From DCFW01 sp963790715 (GTDB lineage: Bacteria > Bacteroidota > Bacteroidia > Bacteroidales > Bacteroidaceae), in contig CAWBPN010000009.1 in NCBI GenBank assembly GCA_963790715.1, forward strand, positions 62,001-126,000: DNA of 64,000 bases, written 5' to 3'. The first letter of the stretch is position 1. Each line of letters begins with the position of its first letter. Below the pieces are notes generated by a model. It ran no database searches, was not told where the DNA came from, and saw only the letters and a program-made list of their open reading frames with translations. Made by a program: the position numbers and the translations under genes. Shown piece after piece: positions 1-9,035 of this stretch.

Positions 1-139
1 TTTTGATGGTGGCAGCTTGTATAGCCTCCTGTTTCTTGCCGTCGATAATCGTTCCGCTTAACGATTTCGTTTCATTTTGTGCTTGAGCTAACGTATAGCT
101 CAGACTTAGAGCTAAGAATAGCATGTAAAGGTGTCTCAT
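1..139 (-). CDS. TonB-type outer-membrane receptor, N-terminal 46 residues only (partial)
   Basis: The minus strand starts with ATG at 139 and stays open to the window edge. The residues read as a signal peptide (MRHLYMLFLALSLSYTLAQA) followed by the start of a carboxypeptidase-like regulatory domain (SLSGTIIDGKK). The N-terminus closely parallels the complete receptor at 13637-16435 (MKYFYMLFVTLSLGYTIAQA, then SLTGTIIDSKK), so the two are paralogues of one outer-membrane barrel family. The rest of the gene lies outside the window, so the barrel itself is inferred from the paralogue. Confidence 0.7.
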   Translation of the reverse strand, partial: MRHLYMLFLALSLSYTLAQAQNETKSLSGTIIDGKKQEAIQAATIK

Positions 140-234
140 ACTAAATAAGTATTTATTTTAAGCTTTTGACAGTTTATATGTGAAATGGTTTAAATCACTT
201 TGTCGATTAAAATTATAGAAACATAGAAAAAATG

Positions 235-264
235 TTTGTTTAGTGTGCAAAAATAGTAATTTTG
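235..264 (+). promoter_or_regulatory. Bacteroidetes-type promoter for aroB
   Basis: TTTG at 235-238, an 18-base spacer, and TAATTTTG at 257-264 match the Bacteroidetes sigma-ABfr consensus (TTTG-N19-TAnnTTTG). Transcription would start near 270, a few bases upstream of the aroB ATG at 287. Confidence 0.6.
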
Positions 265-286
265 CGTTTTAAATAAAAATAAAAAT

Positions 287-1348
287 ATGTCGAAACAGAA
301 GGTAATTCTTAGCAAGCAACTTGCTCAAGACTTGCAAGAGGCCGTGTCGTTGCAGCAATGTGATCGGTTGTTTGTTCTCACCGATGAACACACATATAAA
401 TATTGTCAACCACTTATTATAGAAACATTGGACAAGTTTGGGGCACAATCTATTGTTGTTGGAGCCACCGATCTTAATAAGAATCTTGAGTCGTTGGCGC
501 AAGTATGGACGGCATTGAGTAAACATGGAGCATCACGTAAATCACTTTTAATAAATTTAGGCGGAGGCATGATAACCGATTTGGGAGGATTTGCCGCATC
601 CACTTTTAAGCGAGGAATAAAATACATCAATATCCCTACAACATTATTATCAATGGTAGATGCATCGGTTGGAGGCAAAACAGGAATTAATTTCAATGGA
701 CTGAAAAACGAAATTGGAGTATTTAATCCTGCTTCAACGGTAATTATAGATACGGAATTTCTTCGCTCACTGGATGAAGAAAATGTTCTCAGCGGTTATG
801 GCGAAATGATTAAGCACGGGCTGATTAGCAATGTAGAGCATTGGGCGGAACTCCTGCAATTTGATGTAAGGCAACCAGATTATGAACATCTTAAACAAAT
901 GGTCGGAACCAGTATAAAAGTGAAAGAAGACATTGTAGACAAAGATCCTTTTGAGCAAAACATCCGTAAAGCATTAAACTTCGGTCACACGGTAGGCCAT
1001 GCATTCGAGAGCCTAAGTTTCAAAGAGAATCGCCCCGTACTTCACGGTTATGCAGTAGCTTGGGGAATAGTGTGTGAGTTGTACATGAGCACATTAAAGA
1101 TGGGATTTCCACAAGATAAAATGCGCCAAACGGTTAATTTCATTAAAGATAATTATGGAGTATTCTCCATAGATTGCGATAAATACGACACCTTGTATGG
1201 ATTAATGAAACATGATAAGAAGAACATAAATGGAGTGATAAACTTCACCCTTCTTAAAGACATAGGTGATATTTATATAAATCAGACACCAACACAGGAA
1301 GAAATTTACGACATGTTTGATTTCTATAGAGAGTGCATGGGGTTGTAA
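287..1348 (+). CDS. aroB: 3-dehydroquinate synthase AroB
   Basis: Second enzyme of the shikimate pathway; converts DAHP to 3-dehydroquinate in the cytoplasm with NAD and a divalent metal. The 353 residues match the family length. The nucleotide-binding run GGGMITDLGGFAA, the metal-ligand segments GYGEMIKHG, NFGHTVGHAFE and the following LHGYAVAWG are all visible. The gene stands alone behind its own promoter at 235-264 and is followed by tRNA-Pro. A later enzyme of the same pathway, aroE, lies at 46.0 kb and is not linked. Confidence 0.96.
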   Translation: MSKQKVILSKQLAQDLQEAVSLQQCDRLFVLTDEHTYKYCQPLIIETLDKFGAQSIVVGATDLNKNLESLAQVWTALSKHGASRKSLLINLGGGMITDLGGFAASTFKRGIKYINIPTTLLSMVDASVGGKTGINFNGLKNEIGVFNPASTVIIDTEFLRSLDEENVLSGYGEMIKHGLISNVEHWAELLQFDVRQPDYEHLKQMVGTSIKVKEDIVDKDPFEQNIRKALNFGHTVGHAFESLSFKENRPVLHGYAVAWGIVCELYMSTLKMGFPQDKMRQTVNFIKDNYGVFSIDCDKYDTLYGLMKHDKKNINGVINFTLLKDIGDIYINQTPTQEEIYDMFDFYRECMGL

Positions 1349-1370
1349 AACGAATAAAAGTAATCAAAGG

Positions 1371-1402
1371 TTTGGTTATTTCAAATAAGAATAATATCTT
1401 TG
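1371..1402 (+). promoter_or_regulatory. Promoter of tRNA-Pro
   Basis: TTTG at 1371-1374, a 20-base spacer and TATCTTTG at 1395-1402. The -7 box ends 12 bases before the mature tRNA 5' end, which fits a short precursor leader. Confidence 0.7.
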
Positions 1403-1413
1403 CAGTCGATTTT

Positions 1414-1487
1414 CGGGATGTAGCTCAGCCCGGTAGAGTACGCGTCTGGGGGGCGTGTGGTCGCAAGTCCGAATCTTGTCATCCCGA
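1414..1487 (+). tRNA. tRNA-Pro (anticodon GGG)
   Basis: A 74-base cloverleaf can be folded by eye: acceptor CGGGATG paired with CATCCCG and discriminator A; anticodon stem CGCGT/GCGTG around loop CTGGGGG, giving anticodon GGG; T arm GCAAG/CTTGT. It reads CCC (and CCU) proline codons. CCA is not encoded. It has its own promoter just upstream and a strong terminator hairpin downstream. Confidence 0.93.
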
Positions 1488-1499
1488 CAAGTGAGCATC

Positions 1500-1537
1500 A
1501 AGGAGTTAGGCAGTTAGCTTAGCTCCTTTGCTTTTTC
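1500..1537 (+). terminator. Rho-independent terminator after tRNA-Pro
   Basis: A 12-pair stem (1500-1511 with 1517-1528, G-T wobbles allowed), a 5-base loop and a T-rich tract ending near 1536. It separates the tRNA from the lipoprotein gene at 1727. Confidence 0.75.
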
Positions 1538-1726
1538 TATCGTGATGGATTTTAATAATTTTGAGCATATAATAAGATTTTGAATAATGTTCATATTTTG
1601 TCGTGAATAAGACAAAATAACGGATGTTTTTTGAGATAAAGCATAGATATTCCAGAGTAATTTCTTATTTTTGTACAAAATAGACAACGAGAGGTAACTA
1701 AAAGCTGTTATTAAACAAGTCAGAAT

Positions 1727-2074
1727 ATGAAAAATATATTAGGATTTTTAGCGTTAGTAGTCGTGATGTGCTCATGTGGTACTGCAATGCAACGCAAATC
1801 TCTTTTAATTGAGTCCGGTATGACAAAGGAAAATGTTGTTAAGATTATGGGAGCACCGGGAAACAGGCAGTTTGATGGACGTGAAGAAGTATGGCAATAT
1901 TGTGCTACCGGATTAATTTCAGACAAATATTATGTTATTTGGTTTTATGATTCATTGGTAACTGGTTTAACTCAATATACTGAAGATAATTCCCCAAATA
2001 CAAGTAATGGCTATAAAAGAATAGATTGGCTAAATGCGCCACCACCACCTATGTATATAAGACATAGGGAATAG
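1727..2074 (+). CDS. Small BamE/SmpA-like outer-membrane lipoprotein
   Basis: 115 residues. The N-terminus is a lipoprotein signal with lipobox ending at Cys (VVVMCSCGT). The mature part has the short helix-turn pattern of the SmpA/OmlA/BamE fold: LLIESGMTKENVVKIMGAPGN, then a strand region with REEVWQYC. Family members are periplasm-facing lipoproteins, some linked to outer-membrane protein assembly, but the family is broad and a role in a BAM complex is only inferred. The C-terminal 35 residues are low complexity and proline-rich. A -7-like box TATTTTTG lies at 1666-1673. Confidence 0.65.
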   Translation: MKNILGFLALVVVMCSCGTAMQRKSLLIESGMTKENVVKIMGAPGNRQFDGREEVWQYCATGLISDKYYVIWFYDSLVTGLTQYTEDNSPNTSNGYKRIDWLNAPPPPMYIRHRE

Positions 2075-2091
2075 TAGGTGAGTATTTGTTG

Positions 2092-2690
2092 CTAATGTGA
2101 CCTCTTCATTACGCTATATTTGTTGCCGTCTTCATAATGCTCTTTATGATAATCCAAATCTTTAAGCAAGCTCCATATTTTGCTTTCTTTTACGCCTTTC
2201 ATCGCTTCTTTGTCGGCTGATTTCATTTCGTCGTATATTTCTCTTGCTAAGAGTTTTATCGTCTTTTCATTACCGATAGGCTTTCTGAAAAGATTGTCGA
2301 AAACATCTGCTTCTATCGTATTACGTTGATAAGCGGCGTTATGAGCCATTATCTCGGCTTCTTCATCCTCTTCAAGCCAATAACGCTTGCCTTGCTCTAT
2401 CTCTTCTTTCAGTTGGGCGTATATTTGTGCATGGTCTATAGGCGAACAGTCTTTTTATCCACTTCGATGCAAATAAATCGTCTGCTTCTAGTCTGGTCGG
2501 TCAACAAGTCTCTTCTGTTTGAAGTAGCTATGAATGAGGCTGTTCTCGGCAACTCACTCAACCCTTGTTGATAGGCTTTCTTTGTGTTTACACTTGCTAT
2601 TTGCATCAAGTTCTTCAGCGATGCCATGCCTTTGGCTGAGTATTGTTTGACATTACAAACTGAGAACGAAAATGCATTTTTTATTCTTTA
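2092..2690 (-). pseudogene. Decayed virulence-associated E (VapE)-type primase/ATPase fragment
   Basis: Only the C-terminal third of a VapE-family protein remains. One frame (2436 to about 2687) reads through SFIATSNRRDLLTDQTRSRRF, and continues after a one-base shift near 2440-2455 in another frame with SPIDHAQIYAQLKEEIEQGK, MAHNAAYQRNTIEADVFDNL and a C-terminal GNKYSVMKR. The helicase/ATPase half with Walker motifs is absent and the upstream frame closes near 2690. VapE proteins are typical of prophages and integrated plasmids, so this is a mobile-element scar. It lies directly beside repeat copy 1. Confidence 0.75.
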
Positions 2691-2744
2691 TCACAAAATA
2701 TTATAAAGACTTTTTCAAAATAATTTATTTGCATTATACTATTC

Positions 2745-3395
2745 ATGTGTCATACCGCCTGAATTTATAGTGGTCATACGCCTGTATGGCTGAATACATG
2801 AACCAGTTTTGAAATATTCATAAAATGATTACAGATGGCATATATATGTAATTTAGCGATAGGTATTCAGGTAAAAACGACAATACAAAGTAATGAGCAA
2901 TTATTAATTAAGAACTGAAAATGTTTTTAGCGTGTTTTGCTGAAAAGTATACCATGTTTACCGTAATTGTTCAGCATGTTTACCGTGAACGATCAGCATG
3001 TCTTATATTTATTACAGTTGTGAAAAGATGATTTTACAGCTACAAAAAGATGTTTTCACAGCTGTAAAATCATCTTTTCACAGCTGTAATAAATACTATA
3101 CATGCTGGAAAGTTATGGTAAAAATGCTGATAAATAACGATATACTCAATGTACTAATAAAGTATTTATATTAAATTTCAAGTGCTATTCATTAGCATCT
3201 TAATTTGGTATTTCGTATGGGCATGGTTTGTCACTGCAAAAAGTATTCATACTATATAACCGGTGAACCCTTTTTTTAGGACGATACATTTTATCCGGTC
3301 TGAATGCCACCTGAATTCAGCCTGTCAGTCGGAAATGTCGATTAATAAAGTTCTTCTGAAACCTGAAATGCCTGTTCATATTATGTAAAAGGAAA
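2745..3395 (+). repeat. Dispersed non-coding repeat, copy 1 (86-bp palindromic core at 3008-3093)
   Basis: No credible ORF. The segment aligns by eye with 30353-30926 and 59588-60121: a shared upstream block (tatatatgtaat, then tattcagg), paired TTTACCGT units, an 86-bp inverted-repeat core and a shared tail (tgtcag-cggaaa, then ctgaaac). In this copy CAG/CTG-bounded units run 2953-3126 with lengths 22, 22, 21, 22, 22, 22, 21 and 22 bases, symmetric about the unit 3040-3061. Function unknown. Confidence 0.85.
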
Positions 3396-3468
3396 TGAAT
3401 AAGCTTAAAAAACAGACTGTATTTGCTGTTCTTGGAATTTATAATTTTCGTGTTATAATAAAAACATC

Positions 3469-3476
3469 TATATTTG
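3469..3476 (+). promoter_or_regulatory. -7 box upstream of the ECF sigma gene
   Basis: TATATTTG 32 bases before the ATG at 3508 matches TAnnTTTG; the upstream TTTG element is poor. The box fits housekeeping-sigma transcription of the sigma/anti-sigma pair. Confidence 0.4.
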
Positions 3477-3507
3477 TAAAATTATAGTGATTTTTGCACA
3501 ATAAAGA

Positions 3508-4068
3508 ATGTATCAGTCAGACAGAGACAAAACAATATTGGAACAATTGAAGAAAGGTGACGAGAATGCTTTAAAAAGTTTATTCGATGCCTATTATTCC
3601 GCATTGTGCCTTTATTCGGTGCAAATCACCGAATCGTTGCATCAGTCTGAGGACATTGTGCAGGAGCTATTCATCAATTTGTGGGAGAAGAAACTTTATA
3701 ACAATATTGAAACCGGTTTAAGGCTGTATTTGTTTTATTCAGTGCGCAACCAATCTATCACATTTGCCAAGAAAAACAGTAAATATTCTGATCTTCAGGA
3801 TGTTGAGGAACAATCTTATACACCTATTGATGATACGTATGATGAAGAAGACATAGAAAATAGATACGAAAGACTTCATAAGTCATTAGATAAGCTTTCC
3901 ACGCAAGAATACAAAGTGCTTACCGAAATTGTTTTAAACGGTAAAAAATATAAAGAAGTGGCAGATGATTTGAATATATCCGTAAATACAGTGAAAACTC
4001 ACTTAGGAAGAGCTTTAAGAGCACTCCGTAAAGACGACACATATATTCTTTTTCTCACAATTTTTTAA
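3508..4068 (+). CDS. ECF-type RNA polymerase sigma factor
   Basis: 186 residues, the usual length for a Bacteroidetes ECF sigma of SusC-linked loci. Region 2 shows SEDIVQELFINLWEK (core binding and -10 recognition); region 4 shows YKVLTEIVLNGKKYKEVADD followed by LNISVNTVKTHLGRALRALRK, a helix-turn-helix for -35 recognition. It is followed after 68 bases by a FecR anti-sigma gene and then susC, the standard trans-envelope signalling order. It likely drives the downstream import genes when the SusC-like receptor is loaded. Confidence 0.93.
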   Translation: MYQSDRDKTILEQLKKGDENALKSLFDAYYSALCLYSVQITESLHQSEDIVQELFINLWEKKLYNNIETGLRLYLFYSVRNQSITFAKKNSKYSDLQDVEEQSYTPIDDTYDEEDIENRYERLHKSLDKLSTQEYKVLTEIVLNGKKYKEVADDLNISVNTVKTHLGRALRALRKDDTYILFLTIF

Positions 4069-4136
4069 AAAAACTGTTTCTTTTGTCACCCATTTTTGAT
4101 AATGTCCACTCTTTTTAGAAAATAGACGACAACAAT

Positions 4137-5300
4137 ATGGCGCAAAATGACAAAATATTAGAACTTTTTCGTAAATACATTAACGAAGAATTATCTGAAG
4201 ATGAGTTGCAAGATCTGAAACAATATCTTAATGAGTCACCTGAAAATGAGGGCTTGTTCGTGCATTTTCTGTCGTTTTACAAAACAAATTTGCAAATGGC
4301 ATCCGCCAAACGGATAAATAAGGATAATGCGTGGCATCAAGTGCGCCAGTCAATGCATAAGGACTATAAGAAATTTAATTATAAAGTTTGGTTTGCCGCT
4401 GCTTCCGTATTTGTTATTATCGGATTATCCACCGTATTCTATCTGAATATGCCGCAGCAAACAAAAAATAAAAATCAGTCGTTGGCCGAACTTTATCCCA
4501 ATAAGGCATTGAATTGCGCAATGCTCACACTTTCAAATGGTAAAATTGTTGCTCTGCAAAAAGGCAACGGATTCACAATTAGAAATTTATCTGGAGCTGT
4601 ATTGTGCTATGTGCAGAATGGTTGCCTTATGTATAAGAATGTTGCAGAGGGCGCAAATCAATACAACAAGATAACGGTGCCTAAGGGGAGTGAATATTCG
4701 GTGACTTTGTCTGATGGTACGCATATTTGGCTTAATGCTCAATCTGAATTGGAATATCCTGTTGCATTTTCTTCTGTCCGTAACGTTAAGTTGAAAGGTG
4801 AGGCTTATTTTGAAGTTAAGCACAATGACCATTCACCTTTTATCGTTCATAGTGGCTATGTTCAAGTGAAGGTACTGGGTACTAAATTTAACGTGTCGGC
4901 ATACAATTCCAATAAAATATTAGTAACGCTCGTAAAAGGGAAAGTGGCAGTTGCAGCTCCTTCTGGTAATGAGACCTTGCACGTAGGTGATCAGGTGCAA
5001 ATATCAAATGGTGATATAATGAAGCGGCAAGTAGACACGGAAACTTATATTTCGTGGGTTGACGGCACTTATGAGTTTGACGACGTGCCGATGGAAGATA
5101 TCATGAAGCAGCTATCGTCATGGTATAACGTGAAAATAGTGTTTGCTTCGCCCGACCTTAGTAATATAAGATTTACCGGAGCAATTTTCAGGAACAGCTC
5201 ATTGGGATATACATTTGAATTGATACAAAAAATATCGAATTTGAGTTTTCAGAAAGATAATGGAGAAATAATAGTAACACAAAAAGGAGAAACGCGATGA
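4137..5300 (+). CDS. FecR-family anti-sigma factor
   Basis: 387 residues. A cytoplasmic N-terminal segment of about 80 residues should hold the sigma. One membrane span follows (FAAASVFVIIGLSTVFYL, about 84-101). The periplasmic FecR domain begins near TVPKGSEYSVTLSDGTHIWL and contains GEAYFEVKHN and VKVLGTKFNVSAY; a DUF4974 C-terminal domain follows (VPMEDIMKQLSSWYNVKIVF). By family logic the periplasmic part receives a signal from the STN domain of the adjacent SusC protein and releases the sigma encoded just upstream. Confidence 0.93.
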   Translation: MAQNDKILELFRKYINEELSEDELQDLKQYLNESPENEGLFVHFLSFYKTNLQMASAKRINKDNAWHQVRQSMHKDYKKFNYKVWFAAASVFVIIGLSTVFYLNMPQQTKNKNQSLAELYPNKALNCAMLTLSNGKIVALQKGNGFTIRNLSGAVLCYVQNGCLMYKNVAEGANQYNKITVPKGSEYSVTLSDGTHIWLNAQSELEYPVAFSSVRNVKLKGEAYFEVKHNDHSPFIVHSGYVQVKVLGTKFNVSAYNSNKILVTLVKGKVAVAAPSGNETLHVGDQVQISNGDIMKRQVDTETYISWVDGTYEFDDVPMEDIMKQLSSWYNVKIVFASPDLSNIRFTGAIFRNSSLGYTFELIQKISNLSFQKDNGEIIVTQKGETR

Positions 5301-5376
5301 GTCTCTCCTTATGCAAATACAATAAATTAACCCTGTTGGCGCAGGAATTAACAAATCACTAAAAGCATTCAAAAGT

Positions 5377-8300
5377 ATGAAGAAAAAGAGAATTCCCAAA
5401 AGTTTCTTTGAAGATTTTTCTAAAGTCAAAAGATTAACTTCTTTTCTTGTTGTTATTTTATTATGTTTAAGCATTGGTGCACAAAACCTTTCTACTCCTA
5501 TTACTATAAAGAAAAAGCAGATTGGAGTTGAAGAAGCGTTTTCAAAAATTAAATCACAGGCTCATGTTTATATTATGTATGAAAATCGTATTATAGACAA
5601 AAACTTGAGATTCAGTTTAAATTTAAACAAAGTTCCTTTAAGAGCAGCTTTAGATGAAATTTGTTCAAAAGCAGGTTTGCAGTATGAAATAATGGATAAA
5701 CACATTCTCATAAAGAAGATTGCAGACCGTGTAAGAGTTAGCATCAATATGAATAAATCGGAAGGAAGCTATAGTAGGCACAATATTACAGGACAAGTAT
5801 TGGACGAAACAGGTGATCCTATTTATGGAGCAGTTATAAGAATAGACGGGAAGCAAGTAGGTACCATATCCGATTCGAACGGCTTTTATAGCATATATGC
5901 TATAAATGGTGAGAAACTAAAGTTCACATTCATAGGTATGGAGGAAACTGAAAGGCAAGTAACCGACAATGACAATATGAATGTGACTCTTCATGCAAAA
6001 CCTCATTTACTCAACAATGTTGAGGTTGTGTCTACAGGATACCAAAATTTGCCCAAAGACCGTATCACCGGATCATTCGGTTCTATTTCTTCCGAAGAAT
6101 TGGCTAAAGTGCCGTCTCCGAATGTTATACAACGTTTGGAAGGAAAAATCCCTGGCATGAAAATTACCTTGTATTCTGGTGATAAGACTTTTGATTATAC
6201 AAATACTCTAAAGACTCCGAATTCAAGTACTCATACGGTAGGAAATATGGAGTATAACATGAATATACGTGGTGTGAGCAGCTTGCAAGGAGAGACTTTT
6301 CCTTTGATTGTTGTTGACGGCGTAATAACAGAGATGGATCTGTCAAGTATCAATCCTAATGATATTGAAAATATTACAGTTTTGAAAGATGCAGCCGCAG
6401 CATCCATTTGGGGGGTTCGTGCAGCAAACGGTGTGATTGTGGTAACAACAAAAAAAGGTCATGAAAATACCCGCCCGAAAGTTTCATTCTCAACAAGTTT
6501 CACGTTTGCCGGAAGACCTGACATCAACTATCTGAAAATGATGAATTCGTCAGAGATGCTTGATTATGAAAAAGAACTTGTAGACGATGGTATATTATAC
6601 GATGTTCCGGCTACATCATACGATATGGCACAATTTTATTTTCCTGAAGGAACAAGACTGGCTTCGGCTTTGAAGAACGGATCAATCACCCAAGATGAAT
6701 ATAATACACAGGTCAGTGCATTGTCGAAGATTGATGACAGGTCGCAACTTTCGAAATATTTTATGCAACCGTCTTCTTCTCAGCAATACAACTTATCAGT
6801 AAACGGAGGTGGAAATAATTCGCAATATTACTATTCTGCATCATATAGCAAAGAAGATCCGAGTGTTAAAAGAAATTCGGCTCAAAGGCTTACTTTGGAT
6901 TTGGACAATAGTTGGAAACTTTTCAATTGGGCTACCTTATCAACTAATTTCAAAGGAAGTTTCTTTACATATATTGACGACGGCACTACCATTGCTTCAT
7001 TATATCCATCATCAGGAAGAGTGCTTATGCCGTATGAAAACATTGTAGACAATAATGGAAAAGGTATTTCATACAACATGTTTAACCCATCTTGGATATC
7101 AACATTGTCATCTGCATATAAAGATTGGACGTGTAATTACTTGAATGAACTTAATCTCAGGGATAACAAGCAACAAACAAATAACATTTCAGGAAATATC
7201 AATTTGTCTATTCCTATATACAAAGGCATTGAGTCGTCTACTTTATTTTCTATAGAAAAAGCATTTACCAAAGTAAACGATTATTTGGATCCTAACTCAT
7301 ATTATGTTCGCGATATGTTGAACTACTATACCTATCCTACTGCTTCTGCAAACAGTTTAGGCATAGTCAACGGAGGCATACTGAATCGCACTAATACTGA
7401 TGAAAGCAACTATACTTTCCGCCAACAATTCAATTATAACGCAGTGTTGAATAGTATTCATAAAATAAATGCATTGGCAGGCATCGAATTGCGTGAAACG
7501 AATTTAGGCGCATCTTCATTTTCTCTGTTCGGATATAATAAAGAAACAGGATACACTGATTCAAATATCAATTTCAGTTATACTCCTACCTATTCGTATG
7601 TGGGTGGATACAGTGAAGATTCATATACTACATTCAATTATGGAGGATATCCTTCACAAACGGATAAACGCCGAAGATTCATTTCATATTATAGCAACGT
7701 AGCTTATACGTTAATGAATCGTTATTCTCTTTCAGGGAGTGTAAGATATGACGATTATAACAACTTTGGTGTTGACCGCAAATACCGCGCTACGCCATTA
7801 TATTCTTTTGGCACTAAATGGATCTTAAGCCACGAAAAGTTTATGGAACCGATAAAGTGGATTAATAATTTAGCAGTCAGGCTAACTTACGGTATAAACG
7901 GAAACATTTCACTTGACTCATCGCCGTATACTGCAATATACTTGACAACAAATTATACTACATATCAACCTAGTGCGGGCATATCTTCTACTGCCAACCC
8001 AGAATTGAGATGGGAAAAGAACTATACAACTAATTTAGGCATTGATTTCAATTTGTTCAACAACAGATTAAACGGAAGTTTTGATTTCTACGATAAAAGA
8101 TCGCGAGACTTGCTGTATAGTTTGCCTATGGGAGCTGCGCTTGTGGGAACTGTAAATAACGGAACTATATTTAGAAATGCGGCAGCTGTAAATGGTCATG
8201 GTGTTGAGGTCTCCTTGAGCGCAATAGCATATAAAGACGAAGACTGGAAAGCGACAATTGGATTGCAACTATCATACAATACAAATAAAGTCGGATATAA

Positions 8301-9024
8301 TCCTTACTTTAAAGAGAGTAGTTATGTGGATTATTATTCATACTATCCTACCGGTATCGGCTTGCTTGAAGGGTATTCCACTGATAAGCTCTTAGTTTAT
8401 CGCAATGCCGGACTTAGCAAGGATGGATTAACACAGGTATATGATGAAAATGGTAATATTGTCCCGGCAACACAAAGCTCTATAACATCAATAAAAGCCT
8501 TAAAAAATGCAGGTCATCAAACGCCTCCTTATTTTGGAAGTGTAAACTTGAATTTAAAATATAAGCAATTCTCACTGTATGCATTGGCAACTTATCAATT
8601 TGGTAGCGTATTTATTAAGCCTACGATATGCAATTATGTAAGTTCACTATATAGTGCTAATTTTGATGTGTCGAAAGATATAGCAAAAAGATGGAAAACA
8701 TCCGGTGATGAGGCAAAGACGAACGTGCCTAAAATATCAAGTAGTATATACAGTTTGCGACGATATGCGAATTCTGACATAAATGTATTGAAAGGTGATT
8801 ATATTAGAATGAGACAAATATCGTTGAGCTATCAAATAGATAATGCTTTAATAAGTAAAGTTCATGCTAACTCTGCCAACATTTCATTGTCAGTAAATAA
8901 TTTGGGACTTTTGTGGAAGGCAAACAAGCAAGGATATGACCCGGACTATATTTCGTATGTGAGCCGAACATATAATTTGCCGGCCGCCAGATCATATTCA
9001 GTTAGTTTAAATGTTAATTTCTAA
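5377..9024 (+). CDS. SusC-family TonB-dependent transducer with N-terminal STN domain
   Basis: 1215 residues. Order: signal region (LTSFLVVILLCLSIGAQ, about 26-42), STN signalling domain (about 45-112), carboxypeptidase-like regulatory domain (about 134-210, ITGQVLDETGDPIYGAVI), TonB plug (about 225-360, containing NMNIRGVSSLQGETFPLIVV and VLKDAAAASIWGVRAANGVI), then a long beta-barrel ending NLPAARSYSVSLNVNF with a terminal aromatic. It imports a ligand with the SusD lipoprotein encoded next; the STN domain marks it as the sensor for the FecR/sigma pair upstream. Substrate cannot be read from sequence. Confidence 0.95.
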   Translation: MKKKRIPKSFFEDFSKVKRLTSFLVVILLCLSIGAQNLSTPITIKKKQIGVEEAFSKIKSQAHVYIMYENRIIDKNLRFSLNLNKVPLRAALDEICSKAGLQYEIMDKHILIKKIADRVRVSINMNKSEGSYSRHNITGQVLDETGDPIYGAVIRIDGKQVGTISDSNGFYSIYAINGEKLKFTFIGMEETERQVTDNDNMNVTLHAKPHLLNNVEVVSTGYQNLPKDRITGSFGSISSEELAKVPSPNVIQRLEGKIPGMKITLYSGDKTFDYTNTLKTPNSSTHTVGNMEYNMNIRGVSSLQGETFPLIVVDGVITEMDLSSINPNDIENITVLKDAAAASIWGVRAANGVIVVTTKKGHENTRPKVSFSTSFTFAGRPDINYLKMMNSSEMLDYEKELVDDGILYDVPATSYDMAQFYFPEGTRLASALKNGSITQDEYNTQVSALSKIDDRSQLSKYFMQPSSSQQYNLSVNGGGNNSQYYYSASYSKEDPSVKRNSAQRLTLDLDNSWKLFNWATLSTNFKGSFFTYIDDGTTIASLYPSSGRVLMPYENIVDNNGKGISYNMFNPSWISTLSSAYKDWTCNYLNELNLRDNKQQTNNISGNINLSIPIYKGIESSTLFSIEKAFTKVNDYLDPNSYYVRDMLNYYTYPTASANSLGIVNGGILNRTNTDESNYTFRQQFNYNAVLNSIHKINALAGIELRETNLGASSFSLFGYNKETGYTDSNINFSYTPTYSYVGGYSEDSYTTFNYGGYPSQTDKRRRFISYYSNVAYTLMNRYSLSGSVRYDDYNNFGVDRKYRATPLYSFGTKWILSHEKFMEPIKWINNLAVRLTYGINGNISLDSSPYTAIYLTTNYTTYQPSAGISSTANPELRWEKNYTTNLGIDFNLFNNRLNGSFDFYDKRSRDLLYSLPMGAALVGTVNNGTIFRNAAAVNGHGVEVSLSAIAYKDEDWKATIGLQLSYNTNKVGYNPYFKESSYVDYYSYYPTGIGLLEGYSTDKLLVYRNAGLSKDGLTQVYDENGNIVPATQSSITSIKALKNAGHQTPPYFGSVNLNLKYKQFSLYALATYQFGSVFIKPTICNYVSSLYSANFDVSKDIAKRWKTSGDEAKTNVPKISSSIYSLRRYANSDINVLKGDYIRMRQISLSYQIDNALISKVHANSANISLSVNNLGLLWKANKQGYDPDYISYVSRTYNLPAARSYSVSLNVNF

Positions 9025-9035
9025 ATAGCACAATC

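Noticed and set aside
2976..3104. Possible CRISPR array from the 22-base periodic units
   Set aside because: Units are contiguous, palindromic and lack unique spacers; no cas genes are present. It is a phased inverted repeat.
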